Assembly (NCBI GenBank): GCA_036676455.1
Contig: JAKFCW010000126.1
Span: 35,715 to 99,714 of the forward strand
Source of the DNA: UBA4093 sp036676455
Lineage (GTDB): Bacteria > Cyanobacteriota > Sericytochromatia > S15B-MN24 > UBA4093
Length of the DNA: 64,000 bases
Direction: 5' to 3'
Shown here: positions 9,517 through 18,265 of the stretch, piece after piece
Numbering within the stretch: the stretch's first letter is position 1
Layout: every line of letters begins with the position of its first letter
The notes under the pieces: model-generated
Database searches by the model: none
What the model was told of the DNA's origin: nothing
What the model saw: only the letters and a program-made list of their open reading frames with translations
Translations under genes and position numbers: made by a program

Positions 9517-10860
9517 ATGCTCGAACTCACGCTCGCTCCTTCCGTCGAGGACCTGATCGCCGCCGAGAACCGCAAAGCCGAGATCCAGGTCAACTGGGTC
9601 ACCGCCCTCCTGATCACAGCGGTCCTGCTGGTGGTGATGCCCACGGTCTATTTCACCCACGCTCAGGCCCCGCCCCTGTCCTTCTACTGGGACGTGGGGA
9701 TCCTCGCGTTCGGGCTCGCCGGTTGCGGCGTCATCGCGGGGCTGATTCGGGCCGGCTGCTACGACCGCATCCTGCCCTACGCCGCTGCTGTCCTCGAGTA
9801 CGGCCTCCTGGGCGCCATTCTCCTCAATCATGCGCTCAACCACCTGGTGACGGTCGGTGAGATGTCGGTGGTGACGTTCGACCCCGTGCTGTACTTCGCC
9901 TTCCTCCTGAACGGTTATGCGGCGGTCCGCTTCAACCGGCAGGCGGCGCTTTTCAGCGGGGCGTTGTCCCTGGTGCTGACGCTGGGGGCGATCGCCCTTG
10001 ACGCCCGCCACGGCAACCCCGTTCATCCCGTCTCCATCGGCTTGCTGCTCATCCTGGCGCTGGCGTCGATCGGGGTGGCGCAGCTGATCATCGCCAAGTC
10101 GCGGCAGCTGATCGACCAGGCGGTGGCCCATCAGCACGAGAAGGACCGGGTTCAGACGGTGCTTTCGCGCTACGTCTCGCCCCAGGTCGCCCAGACCGTC
10201 CTGCGCGACGGGCAGATGCCCGCAGCGGGCCAACGGATGCGGGTCACGGTGCTCTTCGCGGACATTCGCGGCTTCACCCAGATGAGCGAGCGGATGCTTC
10301 CCGAGGAGGTGGTGAGCTTCCTCAACACCTACCTCTCGCGCATGGTGGATGCCATCTTTGCCCATGGCGGCACGCTCGACAAGTACATGGGAGACGGCAT
10401 CATGGCGTTCTTCGGCGCGCCGGTGGAGCAGCCCGATCATGCCGAGCGGGCGGTGAAGGCGGCCCTCGCGATGCGCCAGGCCCTGGCCGCCTTCAACGAC
10501 GAGCGCATTGCGCGCGCGGAGGCCCCGATCACGATCGGGATCGGCCTGCACACGGGCGAGTGCGTGGTCGGCAACATCGGGACGTCCGTGCGCCTGGATT
10601 ACACGGCGGTCGGCGACGTGGTGAACACCGCGAGCCGCCTCGAGGGCCTCACCAAGGAGTACGAGGTGGACGTCCTGATGAGCCAGGAAACCTACCGGGA
10701 GGTCTCCGGCTGGGTTGATACCCGGGCCATCGAATGCGTGGGATTGCGCGGCAAGAACTCGAAGCTGGACGTCTACGTCCTGGAAGGGGTTCGGCAGGTG
10801 GTTCCGGCGGACCTGACGCGCCAGGCATCAAGCGCCGCGGGCGCCACTCAGTCGCGCTGA
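9517..10860 (+). CDS. membrane-bound class III adenylate/guanylate cyclase
   Basis: A 447-residue cyclase that makes cAMP (or cGMP). Six predicted membrane helices fill residues 29-193, followed by a short helical linker and the class III catalytic domain (about 235-430). Metal-binding Asp249 (FADIRGFT) and Asp293 (DKYMGDG) are present, as are base-contacting Lys289 and the transition-state Asn/Arg in VVNTASRLE. All residues needed for an active homodimer appear intact. GGGAGGGAGG precedes the ATG. The N-terminal membrane part is not a named sensor domain that I recognise. The gene converges on the flippase gene with 3 nt between the stop codons. Confidence 0.88.
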   Translation: MLELTLAPSVEDLIAAENRKAEIQVNWVTALLITAVLLVVMPTVYFTHAQAPPLSFYWDVGILAFGLAGCGVIAGLIRAGCYDRILPYAAAVLEYGLLGAILLNHALNHLVTVGEMSVVTFDPVLYFAFLLNGYAAVRFNRQAALFSGALSLVLTLGAIALDARHGNPVHPVSIGLLLILALASIGVAQLIIAKSRQLIDQAVAHQHEKDRVQTVLSRYVSPQVAQTVLRDGQMPAAGQRMRVTVLFADIRGFTQMSERMLPEEVVSFLNTYLSRMVDAIFAHGGTLDKYMGDGIMAFFGAPVEQPDHAERAVKAALAMRQALAAFNDERIARAEAPITIGIGLHTGECVVGNIGTSVRLDYTAVGDVVNTASRLEGLTKEYEVDVLMSQETYREVSGWVDTRAIECVGLRGKNSKLDVYVLEGVRQVVPADLTRQASSAAGATQSR

Positions 10861-10863
10861 GCG

Positions 10864-12336
10864 CTAGGCGGCCGGGGCGCGGCCGGCCATCAGCCGCTTG
10901 AGCCGGCGTTTCAGGTGGGCCTTCTCGGATGCGGTGAAGAACCCGAGGGCGTGCAAGGCGACGGGGAAGGCCAGGAGGGCCAGCATGCGCAGCGCCAGGC
11001 TCCAGGTCCCGGCCGCCGCCGCGACCTGGCCCGCGATGAAGATTCCCAGACAAGCCAAAGCGAGCTTCCCCAGCCGTCCCCAGTCATACGGGATGGGGTG
11101 AATCCGCTGGGCCACGACGTACGTGACCGAGGCGACTGCCGCGTAGCCCGCGACCTTGGCGACGGCGGCTCCCATGGCTCCCATGCGCGGGATCAGCAGC
11201 CAGTTGAGGCCGACGTTGATCCCGGCCCCGACGCCGGTGAAAAGCAGGTAGAAGCCGAAGCGCCTGGCGAGGTTGACGCCCGTGAGGAAGACCGGGTGGG
11301 CGGTGGCGAGGACGGAGGCCAGCACCAGCATGGGGATGACCTCGGCGGCGCCCTGGTAGGAGTCGGTGGCGATCAGCCCCAGGATCTCGGGAGCAAAGAG
11401 CGAGAGGCCGAGGAAGGCGACGGAGGCGGCCAGCATCAGGTAGGTGAGGGCGGCTGCGAAGATCGCCGGGGCGCCTTCGGGATCCTTCTCGGCGAGGGAG
11501 TACATGTAGGCGGGCCATGCGAGCGAGAACGGGGTCGCGAGGCCGACCATGACGATCATCCCGAGCTTGCTGCCCAGCGAGTAGACGCCGACCTGGGTGG
11601 CGGTGGTGAACCACAAGAGGAAGTAGCGGTCGGTGAGCTGGGTGATCCAGGCGGCGATGGAGTTGGGCAGGTGCAGGCCGCCCCAGCTGAGTAGCGTCCA
11701 GGCGAGCCGGGGGCTGAAGCGCAGGGGGTACTTCCAGAAGATCCCCCCGATGGTGACGGCGGCGAGGCCTCCCTGGACGATCGCCATGCTGCGAAGGACC
11801 CCGTCCACGCCCATGCCGCGCATGCCGACGTGATAGAGGTTGAGCCCGACGGTCAGCAGCAGCTGCGACAGGGTCAGGGCCACGAAGAGATGGGGCTTCT
11901 GGCGGGCCCGCAGGATGGAAAGCGGCAGCAATCCGATGGCGCCCAGGGCGGCCAGGCCGATGATCGCGCGCAGGTGGGCCGTTCCGAGGTCGGGAAGCAA
12001 GGCCGAGAGCTGCGGGGCCGCCCAGTAGCCCAGTAGCGCCATGAGGCCGGCGACGGCGAGCACCATGAGGATCGCGGTGGTGACGAGCGTCCGGCGCTCG
12101 GCTTCGTCGCGGCAGCGGCCGAAGTAGGTGCCGTAAAGCGAGCTCGCCATGCCCCATGCGAAGAGGATCAGGCCGATCTGGTAGGTGGCCAGGATCGCCT
12201 CGAGCTGGCCGTACTCCGCGGGGCTGAGGTGATGGGTGTACAGGGGGATCAAGAGGAAGCTCACCATGCTCCCTGCCACCGACCCGAGCCCGTAGATGAC
12301 GCTCTGGCTCAAGAGTTGCCGCAAGGCGCTGAACAT
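10864..12336 (-). CDS. polysaccharide/oligosaccharide flippase (Wzx/MOP superfamily)
   Basis: A 490-residue membrane protein with 12-14 predicted helices and the typical N-terminal layout of Wzx-type flippases (SVIYGLGSVAGSMVSFLLIPLYT). It probably moves lipid-linked sugar chains across the inner membrane. The ATG at 12336 is chosen because GAGGAGG lies 6 nt upstream. No glycosyltransferases or Wzy polymerase are adjacent, so its substrate cannot be inferred. The C-terminus is basic (KRRLKRLMAGR). Confidence 0.85.
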   Translation of the reverse strand: MFSALRQLLSQSVIYGLGSVAGSMVSFLLIPLYTHHLSPAEYGQLEAILATYQIGLILFAWGMASSLYGTYFGRCRDEAERRTLVTTAILMVLAVAGLMALLGYWAAPQLSALLPDLGTAHLRAIIGLAALGAIGLLPLSILRARQKPHLFVALTLSQLLLTVGLNLYHVGMRGMGVDGVLRSMAIVQGGLAAVTIGGIFWKYPLRFSPRLAWTLLSWGGLHLPNSIAAWITQLTDRYFLLWFTTATQVGVYSLGSKLGMIVMVGLATPFSLAWPAYMYSLAEKDPEGAPAIFAAALTYLMLAASVAFLGLSLFAPEILGLIATDSYQGAAEVIPMLVLASVLATAHPVFLTGVNLARRFGFYLLFTGVGAGINVGLNWLLIPRMGAMGAAVAKVAGYAAVASVTYVVAQRIHPIPYDWGRLGKLALACLGIFIAGQVAAAAGTWSLALRMLALLAFPVALHALGFFTASEKAHLKRRLKRLMAGRAPAA

Positions 12337-12459
12337 GGATCCCTCCTCGCTACCGGTTGGTCCCAATCTGGCAGAGCGCCGGGGGGATGCCCACGTCCAG
12401 AGAGGACGAGGAGGTTTGTGGGGCGCGGGCCTCCGCCCCCATGAAGCTCTCTCGTCGCT

Positions 12460-12487
12460 TTGTGCCTGGGAGCTCCTTTGTTAAGAT
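12460..12487 (+). promoter_or_regulatory. promoter for DUF5335-like gene
   Basis: TTGTGC (12460-12465) and TAAGAT (12482-12487) are 16 nt apart. They lie about 135 nt before the ATG at 12622, implying a long GC-rich leader; I see no clear riboswitch in that leader. Confidence 0.5.
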
Positions 12488-12621
12488 GGCCCCACCGGAG
12501 GAAGGCGCCCGGAGCGGGCCGCCCGGAAGAGCCAGGCTCGGCCTGCTTCCGCGCGGGGCCGGCGAGACCAGTCCGAGCGTGACGCGTCCGACCGTTCGAG
12601 TCCGTTCGAGAAGGAGGGCTT

Positions 12622-12984
12622 ATGGGTACCCGAGTCATTCCCACCGACCAGTGGATGGGCTACCTCAACAGCATCAGCACCCTCAAGCGCAAGGCCGATG
12701 TCCGCGTGGAGCTCAAGAGCGACGAGTTCGGGGACAAGGTTCTGGCGGAGCGCGCCCCCCTCCTGGCCGTGATGAGCGAGCAGAAGGGCAGCGAGGCCTG
12801 CGCGGTCGACATCGAGATCGGCCACCAGGAGATCGACAACGCCGACCGCATGACCCACTCCGTGATCTGCACCTCCAAGCTGCAGGTCGAGGAGGACGAG
12901 TCCGGCGACCCGACGAAGATCGACATCATCGGCGAGGATCCCCGCACCCATGCCAAGGTGACCACCGTCGTCCGCTTCCTGTAA
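12622..12984 (+). CDS. hypothetical protein, DUF5335-like
   Basis: A 120-residue acidic soluble protein. The start IPTDQWMGYLNSIS, the THSV segment near residue 78 and the C-terminal pattern ending in TTVVRFL resemble the small DUF5335 family as I remember it; this is recognition by eye only. AAGGAGGG lies 5 nt before the ATG. It has its own promoter and is followed by a strong hairpin. Function unknown. Confidence 0.7.
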   Translation: MGTRVIPTDQWMGYLNSISTLKRKADVRVELKSDEFGDKVLAERAPLLAVMSEQKGSEACAVDIEIGHQEIDNADRMTHSVICTSKLQVEEDESGDPTKIDIIGEDPRTHAKVTTVVRFL

Positions 12985-12993
12985 CTCGCCCAT

Positions 12994-13025
12994 GGCGGGC
13001 CGATCCCTCCGGGGATCGGCCCGCC
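12994..13025 (+). terminator. GC-rich hairpin after DUF5335-like gene
   Basis: A 14-bp perfect stem with a TCCG loop starts 10 nt after the stop codon. The T-tract is weak (TGCCTTTG), so termination is likely but not certain. Confidence 0.5.
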
Positions 13026-13063
13026 TGCCTTTGCGGCCATGCGTGCTTTCGCCCGACTTGGGG

Positions 13064-13069
13064 TAGAAT
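13064..13069 (+). promoter_or_regulatory. -10 element placed for a leaderless mRNA
   Basis: TAGAAT ends 6 nt before the ATG at 13076, which puts the expected transcription start on or next to the start codon. No ribosome binding site is present and no clear -35 is seen. Confidence 0.4.
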
Positions 13070-13075
13070 CCTGGT

Positions 13076-13552
13076 ATGAGATCACGCGCCTTGCTCTTGC
13101 TGCTGCCCCTCGCCCTCTGGGCGTGCCAGGACACGCTCTATCCCGTCGCCCCCGACATGCCCGATCGGGTGACGACCGGTTCGGCGGACCCCGGGCCCGA
13201 TCCGGTCCTGGTTACCCGCGGTCCCTACGGCGGCCAGCTCGTCGCCTCGGGGGCTCATTCCCTGGAGTTCGTGGGCTTCACGCCCGCCAAGGGAGCCTAC
13301 ACGCTTTACCTCTTCGCCTGGGACGCCACGCTGAACCCCGTGCCCCGCACGGCCGCCCAGGCCGAGGCCAAACTCAAGCTCTCCAACGGCAAGGAGATCG
13401 CCATGACCGCCGCCACCAACCCCGATGACGGCAGTCTGTTCTTCTACGCCTATCCCGGCGCGACCTTCGAGACCCTCGAGGTCACGGTCGAAGCCGAGGT
13501 CACGCTCGGCGGGACCTCCCTTTCCGCCCGCTTCTCGCACCCGGATCGCTAG
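13076..13552 (+). CDS. hypothetical lipoprotein
   Basis: A 158-residue protein with a signal sequence ending in the lipobox LWAC (Cys17). The mature part has a GGQLVASGAHSLEFV segment. That motif resembles the short beta modules found in metal-efflux adaptor and related periplasmic proteins. The rest is predicted beta-strand. There is no ribosome binding site; a -10 element sits 6 nt before the ATG. Function unknown. Confidence 0.7.
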   Translation: MRSRALLLLLPLALWACQDTLYPVAPDMPDRVTTGSADPGPDPVLVTRGPYGGQLVASGAHSLEFVGFTPAKGAYTLYLFAWDATLNPVPRTAAQAEAKLKLSNGKEIAMTAATNPDDGSLFFYAYPGATFETLEVTVEAEVTLGGTSLSARFSHPDR

Positions 13553-13691
13553 CATCACCCTGCCGGGGGGCTCACCCTGGCGCCCAGTCCTCCTCGTAAG
13601 TCTTGTCCAGTTTGGCTCTGGGCGACATGGCGGGGTCTCCTCTTATGATGGCCATGAGACCTCGAGCTGAGACCTTGAGAGGAGGCGAAAG

Positions 13692-14363
13692 ATGCTAAAG
13701 GCCCTCTGGGCGACGGCCATCGGGACGGGGCTCGTCCTGGTCGCCAGCGCCCCTGGGTTCGCCCAGATGCGAACCTCCCAGCCCCAGCGTCCCTCCGGCG
13801 CGGTGACGGCCTACTCCACCCCCAAACCCTCCGGGTCGGTCGGCCTCTTCGGCTGGTACCCCTTCCTGAGCGCCGGGGCCGTCTCCGCCTCCACCTTCGC
13901 CCCGGGCCTCGCTGCGAACCTCTGGTTCACCCCCAACCTCTCCTTCGGGATCTGGGGCTTTACCGGAGGCTTCCCGGGCTACGGCAGCGTCACCAGCGCC
14001 GACCTCGAGGCCAAGGTCAAGTTCTTCCAGAGCGGCACCGGGATCTTCGGCTGGGCGCTCACCGGCACCGGCGGGGCCAAGTACCTCAGCTACGCCCCGG
14101 GCACCGGCGTCGGCGTCGCGCTGGGCCTGATCTTCGACATGAACCTGCCCCAGCGCTTCGTCCTGCAAGGCCGCCTGGGCTACACCCCCTGGATGTCCAT
14201 CGCCGGGGCCAATCGCATGATGCTCGACGGCAAGCTCGGCATCGGCTACGCGCTCACCGACATGGTCGGCCTCGACCTCGGCTTGCGCAGCCAGAGCGTC
14301 CTCTCCGGGCCCGATACCTACAACCTCGTCGGACCCTACCTCGGAGTGGGCTTCGTCTTCTAG
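13692..14363 (+). CDS. hypothetical exported protein, probable outer-membrane beta-barrel
   Basis: A 223-residue protein with a signal peptide ending near GFAQ (residue 24). The mature part is rich in Gly, aromatic residues and alternating hydrophobic strands and ends in a Phe (GVGFVF), as in small outer-membrane barrels. AGGAGG lies 8 nt before the ATG. A TATGAT -10 is seen at 13644. No family is recognised; a surface or porin-like role is inferred only from strand pattern and C-terminal Phe. Confidence 0.65.
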   Translation: MLKALWATAIGTGLVLVASAPGFAQMRTSQPQRPSGAVTAYSTPKPSGSVGLFGWYPFLSAGAVSASTFAPGLAANLWFTPNLSFGIWGFTGGFPGYGSVTSADLEAKVKFFQSGTGIFGWALTGTGGAKYLSYAPGTGVGVALGLIFDMNLPQRFVLQGRLGYTPWMSIAGANRMMLDGKLGIGYALTDMVGLDLGLRSQSVLSGPDTYNLVGPYLGVGFVF

Positions 14364-14374
14364 CCGCCCCTTCC

Positions 14375-14404
14375 CGGGCCGATGAAGCCGGCTTCATCGG
14401 CCCG
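14375..14404 (+). terminator. perfect 28-nt palindrome after the barrel-like gene
   Basis: The two 14-nt arms (14376-14389 and 14390-14403) are exactly complementary and begin 12 nt after the stop codon. There is no T-tract. It may act as a transcript end or stabilising hairpin. Confidence 0.4.
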
Positions 14405-14513
14405 CTCGGAGCGGAATCGGGACGAAACCCGCGCAAGATCCGCGCCCCGGATCCGGATAACCTGTTGACGAACATGGCGTTCGGAGGATGAGGGTTACCG
14501 GAAGGGAAGGGTC

Positions 14514-15407
14514 ATGCGCAGCGGTTTCTTCACCAAGGTCTCCACCCAGGCACCCCGTCAGGCCCCCGCTTGGGCCAAGCTCCTCACGCAGACCTCGCCG
14601 GCGCCTCAGCCCGACGTGCGCTCGGAGCGCCAAGAGGGCGATCGCCTCGCGCTCACCCCCAAGCTGGCGCATGCCCGCTTCAGCCTCCACGCCGACCTCC
14701 TGGCCGTCCTCGGCGGCAAGCCCATGACGACGGGCGCCAGGGGCGAGGGCGTCAAGGCCCTCCAAAACGCCCTGCTCGATCTCGGCTTCGGCCTGCCCTC
14801 CGGCGCGGATGGCGCGTTTGGCAACGAACTCAAGCTCGCCCTCAAGGGCTTCCAGTCCAGCCAGGGACTGCCGCTCACCGGAGAACTCGACGACAAGACC
14901 CTCAGGGCCCTCGATGCCGTCGCCCCGGCCGCCGGCAAGAAGGCCTGGGAGGACCCCGATCTTTCCCCCAAGGCCTACCTGAGCGCCCCCCGGGTGAAGG
15001 GAAAGCCCGTCCGCGTCGCCGTGGACACCTCCGAGCACCGCCTCTTCCTCTACGACAAGCAAGGCCAACTCGAGCGCATCTACCCCATCGCCACCGGCGC
15101 CGCCGGCACCGAGACCGATCCCATGCTCAAGATCGTCTCCGGATTCCTCAAGGATCCCTCCTCTGTCGCCCGCCAGCTATGGCCGGAATCCGGCGGCAAG
15201 GCCTTCGGCACCCGCTTGGTCGACCTCAGCCGCCTCGATCCTGAAACCGGCAAGGTCACGCGCAATGGCGAGGAGTTGCACGGCACCTTCAGCCGCCGAT
15301 CCATCGGCACCGACGCCTCTCACGGCTGCATGCGCCTCTACAACGAGGACATCGAGGACCTCTTCGGCCGCCTGAACAAGGGAGAGCTCGTCATGGTCCA
15401 GAATTAA
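14514..15407 (+). CDS. L,D-transpeptidase with peptidoglycan-binding domain
   Basis: A 297-residue protein that probably makes 3-3 peptidoglycan cross-links or anchors proteins to the wall. Residues about 75-140 form a PG_binding_1 repeat (GEGVKALQNALLDLGF, then DGAFG). The YkuD catalytic domain follows (about 165-297) with HGTFSRRSIGTDASHGCMRL, containing the catalytic His and Cys. GGAAGGG precedes the ATG. The first 70 residues are low in hydrophobicity and show no clear signal peptide, which is unusual for the family; export may use a non-classical signal, or the true start may differ. Confidence 0.85.
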   Translation: MRSGFFTKVSTQAPRQAPAWAKLLTQTSPAPQPDVRSERQEGDRLALTPKLAHARFSLHADLLAVLGGKPMTTGARGEGVKALQNALLDLGFGLPSGADGAFGNELKLALKGFQSSQGLPLTGELDDKTLRALDAVAPAAGKKAWEDPDLSPKAYLSAPRVKGKPVRVAVDTSEHRLFLYDKQGQLERIYPIATGAAGTETDPMLKIVSGFLKDPSSVARQLWPESGGKAFGTRLVDLSRLDPETGKVTRNGEELHGTFSRRSIGTDASHGCMRLYNEDIEDLFGRLNKGELVMVQN

Positions 15408-15432
15408 AATTAAGTCCGAGGTAAAAAAAGGG

Positions 15433-15461
15433 TTGACGCCAGCCTAGGAAGCCGCTAGTAT
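15433..15461 (+). promoter_or_regulatory. strong promoter for tRNA-Asp
   Basis: TTGACG (15433-15438) and TAGTAT (15456-15461) with an ideal 17-nt spacer lie 10 nt before the mature tRNA 5' end. Confidence 0.75.
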
Positions 15462-15471
15462 AGATTGTGTT

Positions 15472-15545
15472 GGGACTGTAGTTCAGTTGGTTAGAATGCC
15501 GCCCTGTCAAGGCGGAGGTCGCGGGTTCGAGCCCCGTCAGTCCCG
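15472..15545 (+). tRNA. tRNA-Asp (anticodon GTC)
   Basis: A 74-nt cloverleaf with a 7-bp acceptor stem (GGGACTG with CAGTCCC), anticodon loop CTGTCAA and T-loop TTCGAGC. The discriminator is G, as for tRNA-Asp. The 3' CCA is not encoded. It sits between a consensus promoter and a strong terminator, so it is a single-gene unit. Confidence 0.96.
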
Positions 15546-15548
15546 CTC

Positions 15549-15587
15549 AGAGCCGAGATCGCAAGATCTCGGCTCTTTGCTTTTTTT
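15549..15587 (+). terminator. rho-independent terminator of tRNA-Asp
   Basis: A 12-bp perfect stem (arms 15549-15560 and 15565-15576) with a GCAA tetraloop is followed by TTGCTTTTTTT. It begins 4 nt after the tRNA. Confidence 0.9.
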
Positions 15588-15670
15588 GACTCCCGCCCGC
15601 CCGAGCAAAAAGACAAGAATCCCGGTTAAGACGGCGACAATTTCTTCAGGGATCAACCACGGAGAGGGCC

Positions 15671-18004
15671 ATGACCCAGGAGCCGCGACGCCAAACCGCC
15701 TCGCTCAGCCGAGATCGCTTTCAGCGCTCTCGCACCATGCCCTTGGGAGCGACCGTCGACCTGCCGCGCCGGGACGAGCCCCTGCCGGAAGACCCGGGCG
15801 CCCGCCTCAAGGTCGCCCACGACCCTCACGTCTCCTCCAGCGTGCTCGAGGCCCTCGCCGGCGACATGTCCCCGGCCATCCGCTCGGCCCTCCTTTCCCG
15901 CAAGGACGTCACCCCCGACGTCCTTCACCGCCTCGCCGAGGATCCCGACTCGGCCCTGCGCGCCAACCTGGCCAAGCGCGGGGACCTTCCCCCGTCCGTA
16001 ATGTTGCGTCTGGCTCAGGATGCCGATCCCGAGGTTCGGTTGTCTCTGGCCGAGAACCCCTATGCCCACCGCGCGATTCTCGAGGCTCTCAGCGCATCGG
16101 CCGACGAGGCGATCGCCCACGCCATCCTCGCCCATCCCCGGGTGGACGATCGCATCCTCGAAGCCTTCGCCCGCTCTGCCTATCCGTCCGTCCGCTTCGG
16201 CGTCGCCTCCCATCCCAAGGCCACCGCCGAGATCCTGCTGAGACTGTCCTCGGACATCGACCGCGAGGTGCGCGAGGCCGTTCTCACGAACGCGAAGGCG
16301 GACCTCGAGGTGCTCGACGCCCTGTCGCGCGATCCCGACCCCCAGCTGCGCATCCGCGTGGCCCGTGATCCCCGGACCGTCGAGGCCACCCTCGAGCGCA
16401 TGGCCCGCGACTCCCATGCCGAGGTCCGCCTCCAGCTCGCCCGCTCCAAGGCCGCCACCTCCTCGATCCTGCGCATCCTGGCCGAGGATCCCGATCCCCG
16501 CATCCAGGAGCGCGTGGCGGTGCATCCGATGACGCCGGCGGCAGGCCTCGTCAGCCTGGCCCGGCGGGGCACCCTGCAGGCCCGCCAGGACGTCCTGACG
16601 CATCGAAACGTGGTGCCCTCGGTCCTCGAGGCCATGGCCGGCGCGCGCGAGCCCGAACTGCGCGCCCAGCTGGCGATGCACCCCGCGTTGCCGGCCTCGG
16701 TCCGGGAGCGGCTGGCCAGCGATCCGGACGTGAACGTGCTTCGGGCGATCGCCCGCATTCCCCTGCTCTCACCCGATTCGCTCGCGCGTCTCGCCGCGCA
16801 TCCCGACGACGAGGTGCGCGCCCTGACCTCGCGTCACCCCGCCACCCCTGCTGCGGCCCTGGAACGGCTCGCGGAGGACCCGGTCGAGCAGATTCGCTTC
16901 GGCGTGCTCACGCACTCGTACGCCACCCCCACCGCCTGCGCCAAGGCCCTTTCCGAAGGCATGGACCTCGCCGCCATGCGCAAGCTCGCCGAGACCCCCA
17001 CCACGTCCTCGCCCGCCCTGAACCTGCTCGCGCGAGCCCCCGATCCCCTGCTGCGCTATCACGTGGCGATGCACGCCAACGCCCATCCCGAAACCCTGGA
17101 CTTCCTCTCGCACGACGAGATCCCCGAGGTTCGCGCCGCCGTGGCCTGGCACCCCCGGACGCCCGCCGAGACGCTGGAGCGCCTGGCGGGTGACTCGGAG
17201 CGCAAGGCCCGCGCCGGGGTCGCCCAGAACCCCCGCACCTCCGAGCGCTCCTTGCGCCAGCTCATGGGCGATCCCGACCGAAACATCCGCTGGGCCGCCA
17301 TCAGCCACCCCCTGGCCACCGTGGCCATGTGGGCGGACATGGCTCAGGACCGGGGCCTGCCTCCCGAGGTGCGACGTGACCTCCTGGCACTGCCTCAGGT
17401 GCCGCCCGAGGTCCTGCAGGCCCTCTCGACGGCCCGAGAGGTCCCGCTGCGCGAGGACGTGGCTCGCCACCCCGCCTCGGGCCGCCTGGTGCAAACCCAG
17501 CTCGCCCAGGACCCGGACTTCCGGGTGCGGGTGGCTTTGCTCCAGAACTCGCACGTGCAACCGGCGGTCTTCGAGGTGCTCGCGGACGACGCGGATCCGG
17601 ACCTGCGCAAGATGCTGGCCCAGCGTTCGGACCTGACGCCGGCGGCGGCGGCGCGTTTGGCGGAAGATGCCGAGGCCGAGGTGCGCCGCGACCTGGTTTC
17701 CAACCCGCACGTGCCTCTGAAGGCCCTGGCCATGTTGCTCCAGGACCCGCTGGTCGACATTCGCTACTCGGCGGTGCATAGCCCCCGCTTGACCCCCAAG
17801 CTGGCCGAACAGGCGGCTCAGGACGCGAGCTGGGCGGTTCGCGAGGCGGCATGCCGGACAGGTCTGCTGAGCCGCCGGGCGCTGGCCGTCCTGGCACGCG
17901 ATCCCAGCGGCTGGGTGCGCCGCGCCGCCAAGGGCGCGGGCGTCATCGACCTCATGCGGGGCTGGCACCGCCAGCAGCTGGCCCGGGAGATCTGGGGGGC
18001 ATGA
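15671..18004 (+). CDS. leucine-rich repeat variant (LRV) protein, 27 repeats
   Basis: A 777-residue soluble protein made almost wholly of about 27 repeats of 26 residues from about residue 50 to 755. A typical unit is PRTPAETLERLAGD followed by a VR and a VAxHP/N step. This is the LRV pattern first seen in an Azotobacter protein: alternating short helices stacked into a right-handed solenoid. The Azotobacter protein has an N-terminal Cys cluster for a 4Fe-4S centre; here the first 50 residues have no Cys. No catalytic domain is attached, so a binding or scaffold role is inferred. GGAGAGGG is close to the ATG. The gene stands alone between tRNA-Asp and tRNA-fMet. Confidence 0.85.
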   Translation: MTQEPRRQTASLSRDRFQRSRTMPLGATVDLPRRDEPLPEDPGARLKVAHDPHVSSSVLEALAGDMSPAIRSALLSRKDVTPDVLHRLAEDPDSALRANLAKRGDLPPSVMLRLAQDADPEVRLSLAENPYAHRAILEALSASADEAIAHAILAHPRVDDRILEAFARSAYPSVRFGVASHPKATAEILLRLSSDIDREVREAVLTNAKADLEVLDALSRDPDPQLRIRVARDPRTVEATLERMARDSHAEVRLQLARSKAATSSILRILAEDPDPRIQERVAVHPMTPAAGLVSLARRGTLQARQDVLTHRNVVPSVLEAMAGAREPELRAQLAMHPALPASVRERLASDPDVNVLRAIARIPLLSPDSLARLAAHPDDEVRALTSRHPATPAAALERLAEDPVEQIRFGVLTHSYATPTACAKALSEGMDLAAMRKLAETPTTSSPALNLLARAPDPLLRYHVAMHANAHPETLDFLSHDEIPEVRAAVAWHPRTPAETLERLAGDSERKARAGVAQNPRTSERSLRQLMGDPDRNIRWAAISHPLATVAMWADMAQDRGLPPEVRRDLLALPQVPPEVLQALSTAREVPLREDVARHPASGRLVQTQLAQDPDFRVRVALLQNSHVQPAVFEVLADDADPDLRKMLAQRSDLTPAAAARLAEDAEAEVRRDLVSNPHVPLKALAMLLQDPLVDIRYSAVHSPRLTPKLAEQAAQDASWAVREAACRTGLLSRRALAVLARDPSGWVRRAAKGAGVIDLMRGWHRQQLAREIWGA

Positions 18005-18055
18005 AGAGGCGAGCGGCGAGGCCGGTGCCGCTCGCGCATAAGTCTTGCTCGGCGC

Positions 18056-18084
18056 TTGCGCTGCGGCACCGATGATGGTAAGCT
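18056..18084 (+). promoter_or_regulatory. possible promoter for initiator tRNA
   Basis: TTGCGC (18056-18061) and TAAGCT (18079-18084) with a 17-nt spacer precede the tRNA by 12 nt. Confidence 0.4.
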
Positions 18085-18096
18085 TGATATTCCTGA

Positions 18097-18171
<75 letters not shown>

Positions 18172-18175
18172 TCAG

Positions 18176-18207
18176 CCGGCCTCCCTCAGGGGAGGCCGGT
18201 TTTTTTG
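18176..18207 (+). terminator. rho-independent terminator of tRNA-fMet
   Basis: A 10-bp perfect stem (18176-18185 with 18190-18199), loop TCAG, then eight T. Confidence 0.9.
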
Positions 18208-18210
18208 GTG

Positions 18211-18250
18211 CCATAAAAATAGGGCTGCCTCACGCGCGTGAGGCAGCCCT
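18211..18250 (-). terminator. terminator of the cytochrome c gene
   Basis: A 30-nt perfect palindrome (arms 18221-18235 and 18236-18250) lies 16 nt after the cytochrome stop on the minus strand and is followed on that strand by ATTTTTATGG. Confidence 0.8.
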
Positions 18251-18265
18251 TTGAGGCGGTTGCGC

